A stretch of 64,000 nucleotides of DNA from Pseudomonas oryzihabitans (GTDB taxonomy: Bacteria > Pseudomonadota > Gammaproteobacteria > Pseudomonadales > Pseudomonadaceae), in the NCBI RefSeq assembly GCF_024652905.1, contig NZ_CP102428.1, positions 4,014,001 to 4,078,000 of the forward strand, in the 5' to 3' direction. Both the position numbers and the translations under genes were made by a program. The first letter of the stretch is position 1; every line of letters begins with the position of its first letter. Of this stretch, positions 34,266 through 45,141 are shown one piece after another. The notes under the pieces were generated by a model, which was given only the letters and a program-made list of their open reading frames with translations, made no database searches and was not told where the DNA came from.

Positions 34266-36386
34266 CTAGGCCGGCACGGACGCGATGGCGGATTGCTGCA
34301 GCCAGGTGCGCAAGTGCGGCAACGGCATGGGTCGTCCGAACAGGTAGCCCTGCATGAAGTTGCAGTCATTGGCCTGCAGGAACTGGCGTTGCTCGACGGT
34401 TTCCACCCCTTCGGCGACGACATTGAGGCCCAGCTTGTGGGCCATGGCGATGATCGCCGCGGCGATGGCCATGTCGTTGCTCTGCTTGGGAATGGTGCGG
34501 ACGAAGGCGCGATCCACCTTGAGCGAGTCCACGGGCAGCCGGCTCAGGTAGGCCAGGGACGAATAGCCGCTGCCGAAATCGTCGATGGACACCCGCACGC
34601 CCAGGGTACGGATTTCGTTGAGTACCTCAACGGCGACGTTGAGGCTGTGCATCAGCGCATTCTCGGTCACCTCGAGAATCAGTGCCGACGCCGGCAGATC
34701 CTCGGCCTGCAGCGTCCGGGCGATGGCTTGAGGCAGCAGCCGATCGCTCAGATTCAGCGCCGAGCAATTTACCGATACCCGTAGGGCCGCATGGCCTTCG
34801 CGATGCAGCTGGGCCAAATCGGCGCAGGCCTGGCGCATCACCCAGCCATCCAGGTCGGCGATCAAGCCGGTCTCCTCGGCGACGCGGACGAAGCGTTCGG
34901 GACTCAGCGGACCCAGCACCGGATGCTGCCAGCGGACCAGGGCCTCCAGGGCCACCGGAGCACCGGCGGGATCGACGATGGGCTGATAGGCCACATGCAG
35001 GCCGCCCTGGCTCAGGGCATGGCGCAGGTCCATCTCCAGGCTGAGCAGGTCGTCGGCATCGCGCTGGAGTTCGGTGGTGAATCTCTGGCTGCGATTGCGC
35101 CCGCTGCGCTTGCAATGGCCGACCGCAAGGCCCGCACTGCGCAGCAACTGGCCGGCATTGGCACCGTCCTGGGGATAGTGGGCGATACCCAGGCTGAAGG
35201 TCATGGCGATACGCTGTCCGGCCAGCTCGAAGGGCGGTCGCAACTGCTCCAGCAGGCGCATGGCCAAGGGCTGGCTGTCGCCGCGCTGGCCGAGGGGCAG
35301 CAGCAGGCTGAATTCGTCACCGGCATAGCGGGCCAGTGGCAGATCGTTGTCGAGGACCGCGCGGATCCGCTGCGCCATCTGGATCAGCAGTTCATCGCCC
35401 AGGGCATGGCCGAGACTGTCGTTGATACGCTTGAAGTGGTCGATGTCCAGCATCAGCAGGGCGAACTGCTCACCGGTGCGGGCCTGGCCGATGGCCCGGT
35501 CGACGGTCTGGATGAAGCTGCCGCCGTTGAGCAGGTGGGTGAGGGGATCGTGCAGGGTGATCTGGTCGAGGGTGGTCGAGACCCGCTCCAGCCGCAGGCG
35601 CTGGGCATGGAAGCGTTCGCCGGCCCAGGCCGCGAGTAGGCCCACCATGATGATGAACAGGGTGCCGAGGGCGATGCCCATGCCCAGCTCCAGGTGCTGA
35701 TTCACTTCCGCCAGGCCGTCGGGTTCGAAGCCGATGGGTACGGCCAGGGTGAGGGCGGCCATGCCGGTGAAGTGCATGGAGACGATGGCGAAGCCCAGGA
35801 CCAGGCTGCCCAGCAGGCGCAGCCAGAAGGTCCTGATACCGGTCCTGCCACGCAGGCGGAAGGCCAGCAGCAGGGCGCCCAGGGAGGCGAGGCTGGCGAT
35901 CATCACCGAGACCACCACCAGCAGCGGATCATAGAGCTGCACGGCGACCGATTGCATGGCCAGCATGCCTGTGTAGTGCATGGTCGCGATGCCCAGGCCG
36001 GCAGCCAGGGCGGCGAGCAGGTATTGAGGTGCGGTGAGGGATTCACGCCCGATCAGATGCATGACCGTGTAGGACACGGCGATGGCGATCAGCAATGAGG
36101 CCAGGGTCTGCCACGGCGCGTAGTGCACATGGATGCCGATCTTGAACGACAGCATCGCGAGGAAGTGCATCGACCAGATGCCGCCGCCCAGGGCGATGGC
36201 GCCGATCAGCTTGGCCAGCTCGCTGCCGCGACGGGAGCGGCTATTGGTGACCCAGTCGGCCATGGCCAGGGCGGTATAGCCCGCCGCACTGGCGATAAGG
36301 TAGGACAGCACCACCAGTACGCCTTCGTACGTGTTGGCAGCCAGGACCTGATGGCCGGGGGGAAGCAAGGTGGAGAAGTTCAGCAT
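34266..36386 (-). CDS. MHYT-GGDEF-EAL c-di-GMP signalling protein
   Basis: This 706-residue inner-membrane protein has an N-terminal MHYT sensor (about residues 1-250, seven helices with MHF/MHY motifs that may bind copper), a GGDEF domain (about 280-440) and an EAL domain (about 450-700). The diguanylate cyclase motif reads AGDEF rather than GGDEF, and no RxxD inhibitory site stands at the usual place upstream. The EAL domain keeps EAL, 'EVTEN', 'IDDFGSGYSSL', 'LKVDRAF' and 'AEGVE', so phosphodiesterase activity is likely. It may link oxygen, NO or CO sensing to c-di-GMP and exopolysaccharide; that link is inference. Confidence 0.93.
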   Translation of the reverse strand: MLNFSTLLPPGHQVLAANTYEGVLVVLSYLIASAAGYTALAMADWVTNSRSRRGSELAKLIGAIALGGGIWSMHFLAMLSFKIGIHVHYAPWQTLASLLIAIAVSYTVMHLIGRESLTAPQYLLAALAAGLGIATMHYTGMLAMQSVAVQLYDPLLVVVSVMIASLASLGALLLAFRLRGRTGIRTFWLRLLGSLVLGFAIVSMHFTGMAALTLAVPIGFEPDGLAEVNQHLELGMGIALGTLFIIMVGLLAAWAGERFHAQRLRLERVSTTLDQITLHDPLTHLLNGGSFIQTVDRAIGQARTGEQFALLMLDIDHFKRINDSLGHALGDELLIQMAQRIRAVLDNDLPLARYAGDEFSLLLPLGQRGDSQPLAMRLLEQLRPPFELAGQRIAMTFSLGIAHYPQDGANAGQLLRSAGLAVGHCKRSGRNRSQRFTTELQRDADDLLSLEMDLRHALSQGGLHVAYQPIVDPAGAPVALEALVRWQHPVLGPLSPERFVRVAEETGLIADLDGWVMRQACADLAQLHREGHAALRVSVNCSALNLSDRLLPQAIARTLQAEDLPASALILEVTENALMHSLNVAVEVLNEIRTLGVRVSIDDFGSGYSSLAYLSRLPVDSLKVDRAFVRTIPKQSNDMAIAAAIIAMAHKLGLNVVAEGVETVEQRQFLQANDCNFMQGYLFGRPMPLPHLRTWLQQSAIASVPA

Positions 36387-36507
36387 GCTCGATCGCCAGC
36401 TTGCCGCACGGGGCGTTGAAAGAGGTTGATGCTCAGGGCATCGGCAGCGCTGACCGAGCCTTTAATCCGGTTTCGATAGACGTACCGAGTAAAGAGCTGG
36501 CTGGCAA

Positions 36508-37062
36508 TCAGGTCTTGGGCGTACGGCTGCGTCGCCACAGCCAGAGCAGCAGCCCGATGACTACCAGACCGCCCAGCACCATCAGTTCATAGCGCTTGAG
36601 ATTGCCCAGCACGCCTTCGAGGACGGCACCGAAGTGGTAGGCGGCATAGCCTAGCACCGTGGCCCAGACAATGGCGCCGATGCCATTGAGGATCAGGTAG
36701 CGCGCCGGGGGATAACCCGACAGGCCGATCGCCACCGGCATCACCGTGCGCAGGCCATAGACGAAGCGAAAGCTGAGCACCCAGAGATCCGGGTGGCGCC
36801 GGATATGCGCCAGGGCCTTCTCGCCAGCTGCTTCCCATTTGGGTTTGCGCGCCAGCAGTTTGCGCCCGTGGCGGCGGCCGAGGAAATACCAGAGCTGATC
36901 GCCGGCGTAGCTGCCGCAGAAGGCGACCAGGATGACCGTCTGGATGTTCATGTAGTCGCGAAAGGCAAGAAAGCCGGCCAGCACCAGAATGGTTTCGCCC
37001 TCGAAAAAAGTACCGAGAAAAAGGGCGAAATAGCCGAAATCGTGGAGGAATTGCTGGAGCAT
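36508..37062 (-). CDS. DedA-family membrane protein
   Basis: This 184-residue inner-membrane protein has the DedA/SNARE-associated fold: 'FGTFFEGETILVLAGFLA'-like N-terminus, 'GSYAGDQLWYFLGRRHG', and 'RFVYGLRTVMPVAIGLSG'. DedA proteins support membrane lipid recycling, including flipping of undecaprenyl phosphate or phosphatidylethanolamine. It stands alone between the c-di-GMP gene and hemB. Confidence 0.92.
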   Translation of the reverse strand: MLQQFLHDFGYFALFLGTFFEGETILVLAGFLAFRDYMNIQTVILVAFCGSYAGDQLWYFLGRRHGRKLLARKPKWEAAGEKALAHIRRHPDLWVLSFRFVYGLRTVMPVAIGLSGYPPARYLILNGIGAIVWATVLGYAAYHFGAVLEGVLGNLKRYELMVLGGLVVIGLLLWLWRRSRTPKT

Positions 37063-37298
37063 TCGGCGCTACACGAGGTGGATAAGGATGGCGCAGCCTA
37101 CCCCGGTTGGCGTCTGGAAAGAAAGTGTGACGAACTTCCGTCCGCCGGGTGCCAGACGGTCAGTCCGCGATTTCCATGCGACTCTGTGTCACGCCGGGTC
37201 CAGCCGGCGTCTGCCTTGGATAGCACCTATAGGCACACCATATTGTCATCCGTTGTTACCAATCGGTCATGATTGTGGCCTATAACCCCTCACACTGA

Positions 37299-38348
<1,050 letters not shown>

Positions 38349-38357
38349 GGAGCTTCA

Positions 38358-40577
38358 ATGAGTAGCCAGGATTTCGTCGAAACCGATCTGCAACAGTCCG
38401 TCGCCGCCGAGTCTCCAGAATCCACGGAAGAGACGCTGGCGCTGGACGCCGAGGTGCCGGCCCCCGCCGAATTGCCGGCCGTGCCTAGCGTGCCGGCGGC
38501 CAATGTGGATGACAGCAGCCTCTACATCCATCGCGAGTTGTCGCAGCTGCAGTTCAACATCCGGGTGCTGGAGCAGGCCCTCGACGAATCCTATCCGCTG
38601 CTCGAACGGCTCAAGTACCTGCTGATCTTTTCCAGCAACCTGGACGAGTTCTTCGAGATCCGCGTGGCGGGCCTGAAGAAGCAGATCACCTTCGCCCGTG
38701 AGCAGGCCGGCGCCGACGGCCTGCTGCCGCACCAGGCGCTGGCGCGCATCAGCGACATCGTCCACGGCCAGGTGGAGCGGCAGTACGCCATCCTCAACGA
38801 TGTGCTGCTGCCGGCCCTGGCCAAGCAGCAGATCCGCTTCATCCGCCGGCGCTACTGGGACGTCAAGATCAAGGCCTGGGTGCGCAAGTTCTTCCGCGAC
38901 GAGATCGCGCCCATCATCACCCCCATCGGCCTGGATCCGACCCACCCCTTCCCGCTGCTGGTGAACAAGAGCCTCAACTTCATCGTCGAGCTGGAGGGCA
39001 TGGACGCCTTCGGCCGCGACTCGGGCCTGGCCATCATCCCGGCGCCGCGCCTGCTGCCGCGGATCATCCGGGTGCCGGAGGAAGTCGCCGGTCCCGGGGA
39101 CAACTACGTCTTCCTGTCTTCGATGATCCACGCCCATGCCGACGATCTGTTCCCCGGCATGAAGGTCAAGGGCTGCTTCCAGTTCCGTCTTACCCGTAAC
39201 GCCGATCTCTCGGTGGACACCGAGGATGTCGAAGACCTGGCCCGCGCCCTGCGCGGCGAGCTGTTCTCTCGGCGCTATGGCGATGCGGTACGGCTCGAGG
39301 TGGTGGACATCTGCCCGAAACACCTCACCGACTACCTGCTCAAGCAATTCGGCCTGGGCGAAAACGAGCTGTACAAGGTCAACGGCCCGGTCAACCTGAC
39401 CCGGCTGTTCTCCATCACCGGCCTGGACAGCCACCCGGAGCTGCAGAACGCCCCCTTCACCCCGACCATTCCCAAGCTGCTGCAGAAGAAGGACAACCTC
39501 TTCAACGTGCTGGGCAAGCTCGATGTGCTGCTGCTGCACCCTTTCGAGTCCTTTACCCCGGTGATCGACCTGATGCGCCAGGCGGCCAAGGACCCCAACG
39601 TCCTGGCGATCAAGCAGACGCTCTACCGCAGCGGCGCCAACTCCGAGATCGTCGATGCCCTGGTGGACGCGGCGCGTAGCGGCAAGGAGGTGACCGCGGT
39701 CATCGAATTGCGCGCGCGTTTCGACGAGGAATCCAACCTGCAGCTGGCCAGCCGCCTGCAGCAGGCCGGCGCCGTGGTCATCTATGGCGTGGTGGGCTTC
39801 AAGACCCACGCCAAGATGATGCTGATCCTGCGCCGTGAGAACGGCGAGCTGCGCCGCTATGCCCACCTGGGCACCGGCAACTACCACGCCGGCAACGCCA
39901 AGCTGTACACCGACTACAGCCTGCTGACCGCCGACGTGGCCCTCACCGAGGACGTGCACAAGCTGTTCAACCAGCTGATCGGCATGGGCAAGACCCTGCG
40001 CATGAAGAAGCTGCTGCACGCGCCCTTCACCCTGAAGAAGAACCTGCTGGAGATGATCAACCGCGAAGCGGTGGCGGCCAGCGAGGGGCGCCCGGCGCAG
40101 ATCATGGCCAAGGTCAACGGCCTCACCGATCCCAAGGTCATCCGCGCCCTCTACAAGGCCAGCCAGGCCGGGGTGAAGATCGACCTGGTGGTGCGCGGCA
40201 TGTGCTGCCTGCGTCCGGGCGTACCGGGCGTGTCCCACAACATCCAGGTGCGCTCCATCATCGGCCGCTTCCTGGAGCACAGCCGCATCTACTACTTCCT
40301 CAACGGCGGCGACGAGAAGCTCTATCTCTCCAGCGCCGACTGGATGGAGCGCAACCTCGACATGCGCGTCGAGACCTGCTTCCCGGTGGAAGGCAAGAAA
40401 CTCATCAGCCGGGTCAAGAAGGAGCTGGAAGGCTACCTCACCGACAACACCCAGGCCTGGGTGCTGCAGGAAGACGGCAGCTACATCCGGCAATCGCCGA
40501 CCGGCAACCAGAATGCCCGTAGCGTGCAGGCGACGCTGCTGGAGCGGCTGGCCAGTCCGGTGGTGAATACCCGCTGA
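38358..40577 (+). CDS. ppk: polyphosphate kinase 1
   Basis: This 739-residue enzyme makes polyphosphate reversibly from ATP. The N, head and C1/C2 domains are complete: the start of the catalytic core '[19 protein letters not shown]', '[14 protein letters not shown]', and the phospholipase-D-like histidine motifs 'KTHAKM' and, in C2, 'LEHSRIYYF'. An acidic N-terminal extension of about 55 residues precedes the core. hemB lies 9 bp upstream and ppx is convergent, separated by the repeat island. A 9-bp stem (40587-40608) follows the stop. Confidence 0.96.
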   Translation: MSSQDFVETDLQQSVAAESPESTEETLALDAEVPAPAELPAVPSVPAANVDDSSLYIHRELSQLQFNIRVLEQALDESYPLLERLKYLLIFSSNLDEFFEIRVAGLKKQITFAREQAGADGLLPHQALARISDIVHGQVERQYAILNDVLLPALAKQQIRFIRRRYWDVKIKAWVRKFFRDEIAPIITPIGLDPTHPFPLLVNKSLNFIVELEGMDAFGRDSGLAIIPAPRLLPRIIRVPEEVAGPGDNYVFLSSMIHAHADDLFPGMKVKGCFQFRLTRNADLSVDTEDVEDLARALRGELFSRRYGDAVRLEVVDICPKHLTDYLLKQFGLGENELYKVNGPVNLTRLFSITGLDSHPELQNAPFTPTIPKLLQKKDNLFNVLGKLDVLLLHPFESFTPVIDLMRQAAKDPNVLAIKQTLYRSGANSEIVDALVDAARSGKEVTAVIELRARFDEESNLQLASRLQQAGAVVIYGVVGFKTHAKMMLILRRENGELRRYAHLGTGNYHAGNAKLYTDYSLLTADVALTEDVHKLFNQLIGMGKTLRMKKLLHAPFTLKKNLLEMINREAVAASEGRPAQIMAKVNGLTDPKVIRALYKASQAGVKIDLVVRGMCCLRPGVPGVSHNIQVRSIIGRFLEHSRIYYFLNGGDEKLYLSSADWMERNLDMRVETCFPVEGKKLISRVKKELEGYLTDNTQAWVLQEDGSYIRQSPTGNQNARSVQATLLERLASPVVNTR

Positions 40578-40586
40578 GGGAGTTTC

Positions 40587-40608
40587 GGGCCCATGCCACC
40601 ATGGGCCC
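40587..40608 (+). terminator. hairpin after ppk
   Basis: A perfect 9-bp stem GGGCCCATG/CATGGGCCC with a 4-nt loop lies 9 bp after the ppk stop. There is no T run, so it could be a transcript-stabilising hairpin rather than a true intrinsic terminator. Confidence 0.45.
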
Positions 40609-40981
40609 TGGCCGTTCCGTAGGTTGGGCTGAGCACCAGCGAAGCCCAACGTTGCGGGGCTTCAACTGTGCACTTTGGGTGTATGGGTGCCCTAGTTTAT
40701 TATCGTGTTTTGCTGATGGCTCTTGTTTCGCCTGGCCGGCGACTTACTTTTCTTTGCTTGTGCAAAGAAAAGTAAGCAAAAGAAAGCACACCCCACGTTT
40801 CGGCCCTCCGCTGCGCTCCGGGTCTCCTCGCTCCGGTGCCGCTCCAGGGGCACGGCACGAAGGGGCCTCCTGCCCCTCGCGCCTTGCTCGGCGTCCTGCC
40901 TCGCATCCTCCTACGCGGCACCTACACTCGGCCTCACTGACGGGGACGGGGCGCAAGCCTGAGGCTTAGGTGTTCACAGGT

Positions 40982-41064
40982 GTAGCGTGGAAAACCGCGC
41001 AGCGTTTTCCACTGATGAGCTTGATCGTAAACAGTGGGCAAGGCTGCGCCGTTGTCCACGCTAC
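40982..41064. repeat. inverted pair of REP-like units
   Basis: Unit 40982-41012 (begins GTAGCGTGGAAAAC, ends GTTTTCCAC) and unit 41034-41064 are inverted copies matching at about 26 of 31 positions. Each is itself a hairpin. A spacer of 21 bp separates them. This is the arrangement of a REP doublet, the substrate of RAYT transposases; no RAYT gene is in the window. Confidence 0.6.
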
Positions 41065-41496
41065 GGGTTACGGGCTCTTCAACCAACACTTTCAGGCTGG
41101 CGAATCGCCCCCTTCAGGAGGGCGAACGCCTGTGTCGTGGAGCGGGTCGAGCCGCAGGGATGCGGCGAGAGGCCTAACGGGCCATGGACGGCCCGTGTAG
41201 GCCGACCCCGGAACGGCGCTGGCGTGAGCGAAACGTAGCGTGGCGGAGTAACAGCCGTAGGCTGGCCCGAAGGGCGAGCAACGCGAGTCACCCGTAGCGC
41301 AGCGGAGGGCCGAATGACCGGGGCAAGCGTTTTTGCTTACTTTTGTCCGGGGCGCGCAGCCGCGACTGAAAAAAGTGAGTCGCCCGGGTGGGCGAAACAA
41401 GAACCATCAAAGCACTCGATATACAGCCAAGACGCACTACTGAAGCCCCGCAACGTTGGGCTTCGCTCCGCTCAACCTAACCTCCGAAAAATCACC

Positions 41497-42996
41497 TCAG
41501 CGTACGCTCAACCTGTATCCCACCCGCTCCAGCCACTGGGCTTCCAGTTCGAAGTCGGCCTGGGTCAGGGGATTTTCCTCCAGCCAGCCGTCGGGGAACT
41601 GCACGTCCAGGCTGCGCTCGCCGGCGCTGAGCTGGACGTCCGGGATGCTCTTGTGGCGGATGTGGTGGAAGAGGATGGCGAAGCGCAGCAGCAGGGTCAG
41701 GCGCAGCAGCGGCTCGCCTTCCGGGCCGAGTTCCTGCAGGCGCTCCAAGGGGATATTGCGGCGATGGCCGCGTACCAGCAGGGCCAGGGCCTGTTGATCG
41801 CGGCGGGAGAAGCCGGGCAGGTCCGAGTGCTCGATCAGGTAGGCACCGTGCTTGTGGTACTGGTAGTGGGCGATGTCCAGCCCCACGCCATGCAGGCGCG
41901 CCGCCCAGCGCAGCAGTTCGGCATGGTTCTCGTCGGTCAGGGCCCAGGCCTCGGCGACCTGTGCCAGGGACTTCAGGGCGCGCTTTTCCACCCGCTCAGC
42001 GTGGCGCTGATCGACGTGGTAGCGCTCGGCCAGGCCCTTGAGGGTGCGTTCGCGCACGTCCTCGTGGCTGTGCCGGCCGATCATGTCGTAAAGGACCCCT
42101 TCGCGCAGGGCGCCTTCGGAGAGGTGCATCTCCTGCAGTTCCAGGGCCTTGAACAGGGCTTCGAGGATGGCCAGGCCGCCGGGCAGGATGGCGCGTCGAT
42201 CCGGCTTCACGCCGTCGATGTTGAGCAGGTTGATGTCGCCCTGCTTGAGCAGCTTGCGCTTGAGCCACTCGATGCCGTCCGGGGTGATCTCGCCAGTGCC
42301 GCGACCGGCGGCCTGGATCGCCAGGGCCACGGCGCGGATGGTGCCGGAAGCGCCAAGAGCCTGATGCCAGCCCATCTCGCGCAGGCCCTGGTCGATATTC
42401 ATCAATTCCAGGCGCGCGGCGGTATAGGCACGGGCGTACTGGGCGGCTGTGATCTTGCCGTCGGCGAAGAAGCGCTTGGTGAAGCTGACGCAGCCCATCT
42501 GCAGACTCTCGCGCTGCAGGGTTTCGAAGCGCTGACCGATGATGAATTCGGTGCTGCCGCCGCCGATATCGGTGACCAGGCGACGTCCGGGCACATCGGG
42601 CATGGAGTGGGACACGCCCAGGTAGATGAGACGCGCCTCTTCGCGACCGGAGATGACCTCGACCGCATGGCCGAGCACGGCTTCGGCGCGCTGGATGAAC
42701 TCGGCGCGATTGCGCGCCTCGCGCAGGGCGTTGGTGCCCACCACCCGCACGGCGCCGCGCGGCATGCCGGCGATCAGCTGGGCGAAGCGGCGCAGGCAGT
42801 CCAGGCCACGCTGGATGGCCTCTTCGCTGAGCAGGCGCGAATCGTCCAGGCCAGCGGCCAGCTGGATCTTTTCGCCCAGCCGCTCAAGGATGCGGATCTC
42901 CCCGTGGAAATTGCGTGCCCGGACGATATGAAAGCTGTTCGAGCCCAAATCGATGGCGGCGATCAGTTCGTGGGGTTCGGCTGGCGAAGGCTGCAT
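41497..42996 (-). CDS. ppx: exopolyphosphatase
   Basis: This 499-residue Ppx/GppA-family enzyme releases phosphate from the ends of polyphosphate, opposing ppk, its convergent neighbour. ASKHA phosphate-binding motifs are '[12 protein letters not shown]' and '[12 protein letters not shown]', with the glutamate of '[13 protein letters not shown]'. The C-terminal HD-like region (about 310-499) is full length. An ATG lies 30 bp further upstream, but the start at 42996 gives the family's usual 10-11 residues before LIAAIDLG and has GAGAG upstream. Confidence 0.95.
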   Translation of the reverse strand: MQPSPAEPHELIAAIDLGSNSFHIVRARNFHGEIRILERLGEKIQLAAGLDDSRLLSEEAIQRGLDCLRRFAQLIAGMPRGAVRVVGTNALREARNRAEFIQRAEAVLGHAVEVISGREEARLIYLGVSHSMPDVPGRRLVTDIGGGSTEFIIGQRFETLQRESLQMGCVSFTKRFFADGKITAAQYARAYTAARLELMNIDQGLREMGWHQALGASGTIRAVALAIQAAGRGTGEITPDGIEWLKRKLLKQGDINLLNIDGVKPDRRAILPGGLAILEALFKALELQEMHLSEGALREGVLYDMIGRHSHEDVRERTLKGLAERYHVDQRHAERVEKRALKSLAQVAEAWALTDENHAELLRWAARLHGVGLDIAHYQYHKHGAYLIEHSDLPGFSRRDQQALALLVRGHRRNIPLERLQELGPEGEPLLRLTLLLRFAILFHHIRHKSIPDVQLSAGERSLDVQFPDGWLEENPLTQADFELEAQWLERVGYRLSVR

Positions 42997-43107
42997 CTGG
43001 AGGCTCTCGGCGATAAACCGCGCCATCGTGCCAGCTAGCCGGTGACGGCTTCAAGCGCACAGCGGTGACGGTTGCGCAAAGTGGCAGAAAAAATGGGGTT
43101 TTTCGTC

Positions 43108-43839
43108 TCAGGAGGCCACTTGACCAATGAACTGTGCCAGTTCCGGGGTCTGCGGCTGGGCGAACAGCGCCTGGGGATGGCCGCTTTCATGCACCTTGCC
43201 CTGATGCATGAACACCAGCTTGTCGCCCACCTCGCGGGCGAATCTCATCTCGTGGGTGACCATGATCAAGGTCATGCCTTCGCTGGCCAGTTGCTTGACC
43301 ACCGCCAGCACCTCATTGACCAGCTCAGGGTCCAGCGCCGAGGTGATCTCGTCGCACAGCAGCACCTTGGGCGACATGGCCAGGGCGCGGGCGATGGCCA
43401 CCCGCTGCTGCTGGCCGCCGGACAGCCGATCCGGATAGCTGTCGAATTTTTCCGCCAGGCCGACTCGGTCGAGCATCTGTCGGGCCAGGGCACGGGCCTC
43501 GTCCTTGCTCGTCTTCTTGACCACCTGGGGCGCCAGCATCACGTTCTCGCCCACCGTGAGGTGCGGGAAGAGGTTGAATTGCTGGAAGACCATGCCGACC
43601 TTTTGCCGCAGGGAACGCAGATTGACCCGCGCGGCGTCCAGGTACTCGCCATCCACCTCGATGACGCCGTCGTTGATCGACTCCAGACCGTTCAGGGTGC
43701 GCAGCAGGGTGCTCTTGCCCGAGCCGCTCTTGCCGATGATGGCCACCACCTGGCCTTCCTCGACGGTCAGGTCGATGCCCTTGAGCACATGGTGATTGCC
43801 ATAGTGTTTGTGCAGGGCGGTCACTTTAAGCAGCGGCAT
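43108..43839 (-). CDS. polar amino-acid ABC transporter, ATP-binding subunit
   Basis: This 243-residue ATPase of the GlnQ/HisP group has Walker A GKSGSGKST (about residue 35), the Q loop 'MVFQQFNLFPHLTV', the signature LSGGQQQRVAIARAL and Walker B 'VLLCDEITSALDPE'. Two permease genes and a binding-protein gene lie directly upstream in the same direction, giving a complete importer. AAGGAGA precedes the ATG. The substrate amino acid is not predictable from the ATPase. Confidence 0.94.
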   Translation of the reverse strand: MPLLKVTALHKHYGNHHVLKGIDLTVEEGQVVAIIGKSGSGKSTLLRTLNGLESINDGVIEVDGEYLDAARVNLRSLRQKVGMVFQQFNLFPHLTVGENVMLAPQVVKKTSKDEARALARQMLDRVGLAEKFDSYPDRLSGGQQQRVAIARALAMSPKVLLCDEITSALDPELVNEVLAVVKQLASEGMTLIMVTHEMRFAREVGDKLVFMHQGKVHESGHPQALFAQPQTPELAQFIGQVAS

Positions 43840-44473
43840 GCAGTCTCCTTTCCAGCCAGCGCGCGGCCAGCGACAGGGGGTAGCAGAGGAGGAAGTAGCC
43901 CAGGGCGGCGAGGCCGTAGACGGTGAAGGGCTGGTAGGTGGCATTGGCGAGCATGCCGCCGATCTTGGTCAGCTCGGTGAAGCCGATGATGGATGTCACC
44001 GCGGTGCCCTTGACCACCTGTACCGAGAAGCCCACGGTGGGCGCCACGGCGATGCGCAGGGCCTGCGGCAGGATGACGTGGCGCAACTGCTCGAAGCGGG
44101 TCAGGGCCAGGCTTTCCGAGGCTTCCCACTGGCCATGGGGAATGGCCTCGACGCAGCCGCGCCAGATCTCGGCGAGGTAGGCGCTGGTGAACAGGGTCAG
44201 GGCCACGCCGGCGGCCAGCCAGGCGGGAATCTCCAGCCCCAGCAGCGAGACGCCGAAGAACACCAGGAACAGCTGCATCAATAGTGGCGTGCCCTGGAAC
44301 AGCTCGATGTGCAGGCGCGCCAGCGTGCGTGGCGTCCGCAGCGGCGACAGTCGTGCCCAGAGCACCAGCAGGCCGGCCAGACCGCCGCCGGCAAAGGCCG
44401 CCAGCGAGAGGACAAAGGTCCAGTACAGCCCGGTGCCCAGGTTGCGGACGATGTCCCAGAGGGTGAAGTCCAT
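43826..44473 (-). CDS. polar amino-acid ABC transporter, permease subunit
   Basis: This 215-residue HisM/GlnP-type permease has about five helices and the EAA loop (EIWRGCVEAIPHGQWEASESLALT) that docks on the ATPase. Its 3' end overlaps the ATPase start by 14 bp, and its ATG overlaps the previous permease stop (TGATG). It pairs with the second permease to form the transmembrane heterodimer. Confidence 0.92.
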   Translation of the reverse strand: MDFTLWDIVRNLGTGLYWTFVLSLAAFAGGGLAGLLVLWARLSPLRTPRTLARLHIELFQGTPLLMQLFLVFFGVSLLGLEIPAWLAAGVALTLFTSAYLAEIWRGCVEAIPHGQWEASESLALTRFEQLRHVILPQALRIAVAPTVGFSVQVVKGTAVTSIIGFTELTKIGGMLANATYQPFTVYGLAALGYFLLCYPLSLAARWLERRLHAAA

Positions 44474-45138
44474 CAGCGGCCTCCCTGGATGAAGCGCCGA
44501 CCGATCCAGTGCAGCAGCTGGCGTACGCCGATGGCCATGACCAGATAGAGCAGGGTGGTCAGCAGATAGGTTTCGAAGGCGCGGAAGTTGCGCGACTGGA
44601 TGAAGTTGGCGGCAAAGGTCAGCTCCTCGGTGGAGATCTGCGAGCAGACCGCCGAACCCAGCATCACGATCACCACCTGGCTCGACAGCGCCGGCCAGAC
44701 CTTGGCCAGGGCGGGCCTGAGGATCACGTGGCGAAAGGTCTCGGCGCGGGTCATGGCCAGGGCCGCGGCGGCTTCCAGCTGGCCCTTGGGTACCGCCTGG
44801 ATGCCGGCACGGATGATCTCCGTGGAGTAGGCGCCCAGATTGATCACCATGGCCAGCACCGCTGCCTGCCATTCGCTGATGTGCACCCCCAGCGAGGGCA
44901 GGCCGAAAAAGATGAAGAACAGCTGGATCAGAAAGGGCGTGTTGCGGATCAGCTCGACATAGACGCCGAACACCCGGTCGAAGGGCTTGAGCTGCCAGGC
45001 GCGACAGACCGCGCCCAGGATGCCCAGGGCGATGCCCAGCACCGCGCCGATGGCGGTCAGCTCCAGGGTGAAGAGGGCGCCCTTGAGCAGCAGGTCACCC
45101 TGCTGCAGGACCGGCTGGAAGTCGAACTGATAGGCCAT
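44473..45138 (-). CDS. polar amino-acid ABC transporter, permease subunit
   Basis: This 221-residue permease of the HisQ/HisM family has helices from about residue 18 onward, the 'VYVELIRNTPFLIQLFFIFFG' family block and the EAA loop 'EIIRAGIQAVPKGQLEAAAAL'. It follows the binding-protein gene by 3 bp and is coupled to the other permease. Confidence 0.92.
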   Translation of the reverse strand: MAYQFDFQPVLQQGDLLLKGALFTLELTAIGAVLGIALGILGAVCRAWQLKPFDRVFGVYVELIRNTPFLIQLFFIFFGLPSLGVHISEWQAAVLAMVINLGAYSTEIIRAGIQAVPKGQLEAAAALAMTRAETFRHVILRPALAKVWPALSSQVVIVMLGSAVCSQISTEELTFAANFIQSRNFRAFETYLLTTLLYLVMAIGVRQLLHWIGRRFIQGGR

Positions 45139-45141
45139 GCC

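Larger units (their letters stand above)
40578..41496. repeat. intergenic island of inverted and palindromic repeats between ppk and ppx
   Basis: This 919-bp gap has no supported gene. Its outer arms, 40621-40664 and 41441-41483, are inverted copies of one approximately 43-bp unit. Inside them, 40717-40760 and 41355-41405 are again inverted copies of a second unit containing CTTGTTTCGCC. Next come a 14-bp perfect palindrome arm pair TTACTTTTCTTTGC/GCAAAGAAAAGTAA (40745-40775) and sequence rich in CCGCTGCGCTCCGGGT shared with 41290-41315. In the centre are inverted 31-bp REP-like units (40982-41012 and 41034-41064), then a strong hairpin at 41171-41203. The layout looks like several intergenic repeats nested in one another. 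Confidence 0.75.

Noticed and set aside
38355-40649. Very long open frame antisense to ppk; similar ones antisense to the Wzc gene (3309-5600) and the ABC-F gene (29804-31672)
   Set aside because: In GC-rich DNA the strand opposite a real gene often stays open in one frame. These have no family signature, while the sense-strand genes are unmistakable.
40745-40775. Palindrome TTACTTTTCTTTGC...GCAAAGAAAAGTAA as an intrinsic terminator of ppk
   Set aside because: It lies 168 bp after the stop and belongs to a repeat that recurs in the same island, so a mobile or REP-like origin explains it better than a dedicated terminator.
40578-41496. CRISPR array
   Set aside because: The repeated units are inverted and nested, with no regular direct repeat and spacer pattern and no cas genes.
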